From NCBI GenBank assembly GCA_030765055.1, contig CM060947.1, positions 218,511,271-218,575,270 of the forward strand: DNA of 64,000 nucleotides, in the 5' to 3' direction. Made by a program: the position numbers and the translations under genes. Each line of letters begins with the position of its first letter. Within the stretch, counting starts at the first letter, position 1. Below the pieces are notes generated by a model, which saw nothing but the letters and a program-made list of their open reading frames with translations, searched no databases and was not told where the DNA came from. The stretch is from Mantis religiosa. Its lineage: Eukaryota; Arthropoda; Insecta; Mantodea; Mantidae. Below are positions 58,801 through 64,000 of the stretch, piece after piece.

Positions 58801-60539
58801 GTTACAGAATGTCACATTATTTTAATTGCTGTTTGATGTAGCTTCTGTACATTCAAAACACGTAATATTAAAAGCCTCGTACTTCTATCAGACCTGGTGG
58901 CATTACATGTTCTAACTGCTGAGTTGTAAGTTATAGCGAAGACTTTTTGTACCGCATTGTAAGATAGACCTACTTTAGACCACAATTATTGTTTAAACCT
59001 TCCATATATTTGTAAATATAACATCTATTAACTTTGGGATGCATTTACAAACAGGTACCGTTAATAATTGTAACTGTACTTCTTCAATTATATTTACCTA
59101 CATATTAAATAACGCTGTATTCATGTTAATTAACTATTATGTTGCACGAAAACGGTATGTGTTTGAGAAAAATTCGGAGGCCTTTTCAAGAAGTATTGAA
59201 GTAATTCAAATTTTGAGAACATTAATTATATAGGCTTGAATTTAAAAGATACAATCATATCCCTAGCTAAACAAAAGTCTATTCAGGCTGCACCTGTCAT
59301 GTCAATCGTAATGCGAAATGTATAATTGAGTCTGCGAGAGTCGAAAAGAGTCGCGAGTTCTAGTCTTGGCGATGAACTACTCTGGCATATTTCCATTGGC
59401 CGAGAGAACTGTTAACCGCAATACCACGTTACTGATCACTGTGATGTTTCAGCCGTTCTTTCTTTCTTTGTATGGTTAACGAACGTTGGAGAGCTGGCCA
59501 CTTAAGTGTACGAGAGTAGTAAATCGCTTAAAATATCTCCTCCTCTATGCGGCTCCTACACTGCACTGGGTCGATAATGCGATTCCTTCATAATCTGAGT
59601 TACAAAGTTGATACACTCCTGTCGAATGACGACGATGTCCTTATTGGAAACAAATCAGCACCGTGAAGAACTATGGAATCCTTGTTCCAACCTGTTTATT
59701 GTGGATTTTCAGATGCACAAACGGATGCTGAACTCGTATGTATGTAATATTCATAAACATTTAACCAGTTATATTGCACATGCATTTCTCTGATCATTAA
59801 CATTTATTTTTATTTAACGTCTACAAATCATCCCTGCAAAACTTACTTCTACTCACTCCAAATTACTTGGGGGTTAATTGGCATTATATTTCGTTACTCA
59901 TTTCGCTGTAGCTGCACTAGAATAGAAGAGTACAGAAAATATATGTTTAAAAGCAGGATCGTTACGTGCTGGTTTGTTACTCAAAGCAACATAAATCTAA
60001 ATAACGACTTCTCTAAATTATAAGTATTGCAAACCGGAAACGAAAAAAAATTGAAATTGCCAGAAAAATTGAAATAACACACGCAGTATTTTAACAGTAA
60101 ATTATTGTTATCCCTGAAGGTTGACACATCAAAATTATACAAAATTCATTAAAAAAAAAGAGGACTTTAGTCTTAAGCATAGAAAAATTCAAGACGTACT
60201 ACTTATATGTCATTCAAATTTCCTGTTGCATTTTCGGAGTGTAGGTATATGCTAAATTTAAATATCCAGGTTAGTATTTACAGAACTTTTCTATTTTCAA
60301 TTGAGCTGATTAAATGCGCGCGGACCTTTATATAACAATTTTCTTTGGATTTAGAGAATCTCAATCTCGATGAAATTTCGTAATCAAACTTTTGGACAGA
60401 ATTCTCTATTTGGCTTACGCAAGCAGTAGAAAATAAGCTCTAAAATCAAGGTGAGCCGAAACAAATGATACAGTGGTGTAGGACACTGTATAATGGCAAA
60501 TCTAGTATAAGTAGCTGCTCTATGTGGACAAAAATAATA
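58801..60539. other. Unassigned AT-rich sequence
   Basis: Nothing recognised. Confidence 0.4.
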
Positions 60540-60815
60540 ATTACAAATAAAGTATCTTCGGATTCCTCTGAACCTTTCAGTGGTTTGCCCTTTGCGAATT
60601 AGGTGCAGACTGCCAAATGCTCGCTCTGGTAGACCCTTGGTAGCGTGTACAGCTCCACATGGGCGGTTTCGGGTTGATTTCCGGTCGACAAGATCAACGA
60701 ATGCTGCGGTAATAACTTCTAACACGTCTGATTTCGTTTCCCTTTCTTTGAGCAGTCCGATGACGTGATCAGGGTCTTTGTAACCGTTGTTTCGTTTAAG
60801 CTCCAAAAGTTGCAA
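60540..60815 (-). CDS. Unassigned coding-like exon candidate
   Basis: The minus-strand frame is open for 143 codons (60384-60815), and its first part looks more protein-like than its surroundings: charged and balanced, with 'KDPDHVIGLLKERETKSDVL', then 'EVITAAFVDLVDRKSTRNRP' and 'ERAFGSLHLIRKGQTTERFR'. GC content falls sharply after about 60540, where the frame becomes low in coding character. A possible acceptor AG lies near 60795. I recognise no family, and no partner exon was identified. Confidence 0.25.
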
Positions 60816-63624
60816 AATTATTTAAATATGTTTAATGATTTAAGAATCAATATGGACAGGTTAAAATGAATAAGAAAAGAAATTATTAAAATTCAGTAGG
60901 TTATTAGATGACGCAACATGTAAGTGATATGATGTTATGTTTTATCATTGGTAGTTTTAAAAATGAAATGATGCAATAGTAAAAATTAAGTTTGATTGGA
61001 AGTGATGGCAACGAGTGCAGGAAAAATCAATAATTTGGGGAGAACAGCTAGGAAAGAAGGTGTCTTTTAATGGAAGAACGTTAATGTGAAGAGACATATT
61101 CAGTGCCGTGACGAAACCTTGTAAAAGAGTTAATATCCGTTTTCTGTTAATTGTAATCAAGGTATACAACGCTATTGTCAAGTTTTATACGAAAAATTGT
61201 ATAAATAATACAAATTAAATGGAACATCTTAATAATTTTAAAGTAAAAAGAATTTATTGGTATAGAAGTTTATGTAGAAAATTTATCCTTTCACTCGCGA
61301 CCACGTCTGAAATTTCAAGAGTTCTCATAGCTCAGACTGAAGCAGATCCGGAGATTCTTGTTTATATACATCGGAGTGCCAGATAGGACCAAGAAGAGTT
61401 AGCAACTTGCGGCTTCGTCATGGTCTTCCCGGTGGGCTAAATACGATACAACCCACAACCCCAGTCACAACGCGGGGCTTCGAGAACACCATCTTCCCAT
61501 CACCAAAAGTCCGCTACATCTTCATGCTTCGAATCGTTAGGGACCTGTGCGCTTCTATGACCTGTCTGTTGTCTATGGCCTTCTGTGGTTTCTTCACTTC
61601 ATTCCTCCCTCCAGGGAATGATAATCAAAATATCCGCCTTGGATCAAGGTGAATAAGGTGTTCTCTCTCCGTTACCTCGTCATAGCCAAAGGTGTGTTCT
61701 TGCTGTGCACGTGCCCTTGACAGGGCTTAACAGAAGGGATTATTTAGGTTGTTGGGTGGTAAGAATTGGTGGTTTGACAGTTGCCTTTCCACGAGCAGGA
61801 TCCTTGCTGGTGTCCTATGTGTCCTAACTGCAGAAAAGGAAAATTATCATTTGACACGCACAGAACTTCCGATTTTAATAGTTACTTAAATACTTAAAAT
61901 AATGTTCTCCTTGATGGACGTGACCTACTAAGCAGCTACTAATTTCAACTTCAAAATGTTTAGAACACCAACAAAAGATTTATAAATATTTGAACTTGGC
62001 GGAAAAATAAAAATACTACATGAATAACACTGAATAGAAAGGTCGAATTTTGCATATAATTTGCAGATATGTATGATATGCCTATTTGAAATCTCACGAA
62101 GTTTTACTAAACTCACTTTGTCTCTAGAATCGCTAGCCCAATGCTAGGTCTGTTAGCCTTGAAATCTTACATGATCTGAGTTTAAACCGGCGTGAGCCAG
62201 GTTGGTTTCTATCTTTAATTTTAAACAATTTCGGTCACGGAAGAAATGTTCTGAAAACAAAAATCTCTCGAGTGGAAGGAATGGAACATCGTCGAAGTCG
62301 AATCTTGCAGATCTACCGAAATTGAACTGTCTGGAACATCCAGCATGGTGTTATGAAGTACTTCCTGCTCGTGACATGGACAATGGCTGTCCAGAAATAC
62401 CCTATTGTTTGCTACTTGTACGGCAAACAATAAAAACGGTTAGTTGGAATGACCCACACTTAATTCCTTTACAATAGGTATTCGCTGCCGCCGTGACAAT
62501 ATGAGCTACTAAAAGTCAAACCCATAAAGATAACGAAAATGTAAAAAATATCGAAACATTGGCTTTCTTCTAGTTCCTCTGAATATTTAATCGCATAAGG
62601 AATAAAATATGTTACATGCATTTTAACAAAGTCAAATCGTTAAGATATTTCCTTTATTCATAATTAATAGCTTTTTTATATGATAATATGAAATGCTATT
62701 TGGACCTCGCAGTTTATCACATGGATCCCAAACGTTTAATTTTAGGTTCGTGTAAGTACAAGAATCTTTAATTAGTTTAAAAAAGAAAAATATGTGCATT
62801 AAACTTATTGAATTTGTCAACATTTTCAATGTCAGTTATGCAAAATAATTAATTTGGACTGAACTATTTAATTTAACCAGTTCACTGTAATTTTAAATCC
62901 GTAGCTCCCCTAAAAATTTTCAAGTTCATAAATTTAAACTGGATCCCAGAAGCGTTTTAAATAGTAAACAATATTGGAAATAAAAAAAAAAAAACTGAGA
63001 AAGCATGGGAGTTTAATTTATAATGTGGTGTTTTAGTGAAATAGTGCAGAATATATGCATTTGTGGCTTTGAAGCTATTAAAAGATGTACAGTATTAAAG
63101 TACGAATAAATATAATCAAACTGCAAAATCATACAAAAAACAAAAAAACACACACACACAAAACAAACTTTTTTCCCTAACGTCACGAACCAATACCTTA
63201 AATACTCGCACTTTTTCCAAAATATTGCATTTTGTCTAATGGTTGTCACTGTACGTAATGCCAGAAATTGTAACTGACATTTATTCACAGATGGGACACT
63301 AGGTTTTTTGGGGCGGTCACCACTGTCATTTTAAGATGTTTTTAACTGATGTCCCGAAAAGTTGAGAAACCACTTCGTGGTGTATGGGTGTTAAGAGTTC
63401 ATATTATATGAAAACAATGGGCACATGTATTACTACACAACTAAAGCGAGGACACATAAGTTAAAAATTTCATTTTATGTAACTCTCTAAAAGTCATTCG
63501 AACTTTCAAGAATTCTTTATATGCTAAACTATACTTACAGGATTTACGACATATCCACGTAAGGGAAGGTTAAGGAAACCCGAAATATAAATTCCGCTTA
63601 TATTTCATACACATTTACGCGTCG
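60816..63624. other. Unassigned sequence
   Basis: A patch at about 61390-61650 has more balanced composition and an 81-codon frame (61407-61652) with no known motif. The rest is AT-rich. Confidence 0.35.
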
Positions 63625-63695
63625 GTCTTGGTGGCTTAACAGATTAGGCGCTGGAATTCCAGATCACAAGTTGGCGGGTCCAACCCCGTTCAGAC
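63625..63695 (+). repeat. Possible SINE head (tRNA-like)
   Basis: 'ggtcttggtggcttaacaga' and 'gcgggtccaaccccgttcag' have the spacing and partial consensus of A and B boxes. The body after it is not recognised and no duplication was seen. Confidence 0.3.
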
Positions 63696-64000
63696 TGATG
63701 GTTTTTGAATACGTCTAAACGCGAGAGCACCACGCCATTAAATTTCTGGCATACAAAAGAACTGCGGGACGAAATTCTGGCACACAGAGGAGCTTATAGC
63801 CTGGCGATCGACAGGTTCATTAACAAACAGAATATTTGGTATACATTTCCGGTGGGCAGTTCATTCGTCATTAGGAAATATTTCGATTTCACATTACATT
63901 CTAAGAAGTAATAGGGAGATTTATCACTGAAACCTTTATAAGGAACATCGGGAGAGGTAAATTAAATCATTTTTCGAGATTTAAAAGTCATCCATGCTTG

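Overview
The window looks like a piece of an insect nuclear genome: AT-rich and gene-poor, with spliceosomal introns and many degenerate transposons and tRNA-derived SINEs. One conserved cellular gene is recognisable. Large introns and repeat content would suit a hemimetabolous insect such as a cockroach or termite relative, but that is only an impression.

The cellular gene is the pseudokinase NRBP (Drosophila Madm / vertebrate NRBP1), on the minus strand. Four consecutive internal exons (13419-13643, 11276-11406, 10394-10488, 9902-9985) join in frame with GT/AG splice sites and encode about 178 residues of the kinase-like domain. The first exon(s) and the C-terminal exons were not found; they may lie far to the right and left, possibly outside the window.

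Left of it (1-6600) is a stack of DNA-transposon debris: the end of a Tc1/mariner-type transposase; a ~3.5-kb DNA transposon (about 1230-4775) with inverted ends, subterminal repeats and a broken ORF of a multicopy arthropod family; a 991-bp foldback palindrome inside that transposon; a second, 365-bp palindrome beside it; a SINE; and a remnant of another multicopy protein family. From 13.6 to 32 kb there is mostly unassigned AT-rich DNA with broken IS630/Tc1-type transposases (21.3-23.4 kb), SINEs, a 793-bp TA-flanked element, microsatellites and one possible small secreted-peptide ORF. Between 32 and 45 kb lie two mariners (one degenerate, one internally deleted but with well-kept ends and TA target site), GC-rich non-LTR retrotransposon-like pieces, an inverted repeat with ~210-bp arms and a SINE with a 12-bp target-site duplication.

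At 51654-54522 is a complete but internally deleted Ty3/gypsy-type LTR retrotransposon on the minus strand. Its two 489-bp LTRs look identical and it has a 4-bp target-site duplication, a primer-binding site and a polypurine tract, but the reverse-transcriptase and integrase cores are gone. It looks recently inserted and must have moved using proteins from another copy. The remaining DNA to 64 kb holds SINEs (one with a 12-bp duplication), microsatellites and unassigned ORFs.

Apart from NRBP there is no gene set working together. The most notable content is the nested mobile-element biology: long palindromes, deletion derivatives and two clearly recent insertions.
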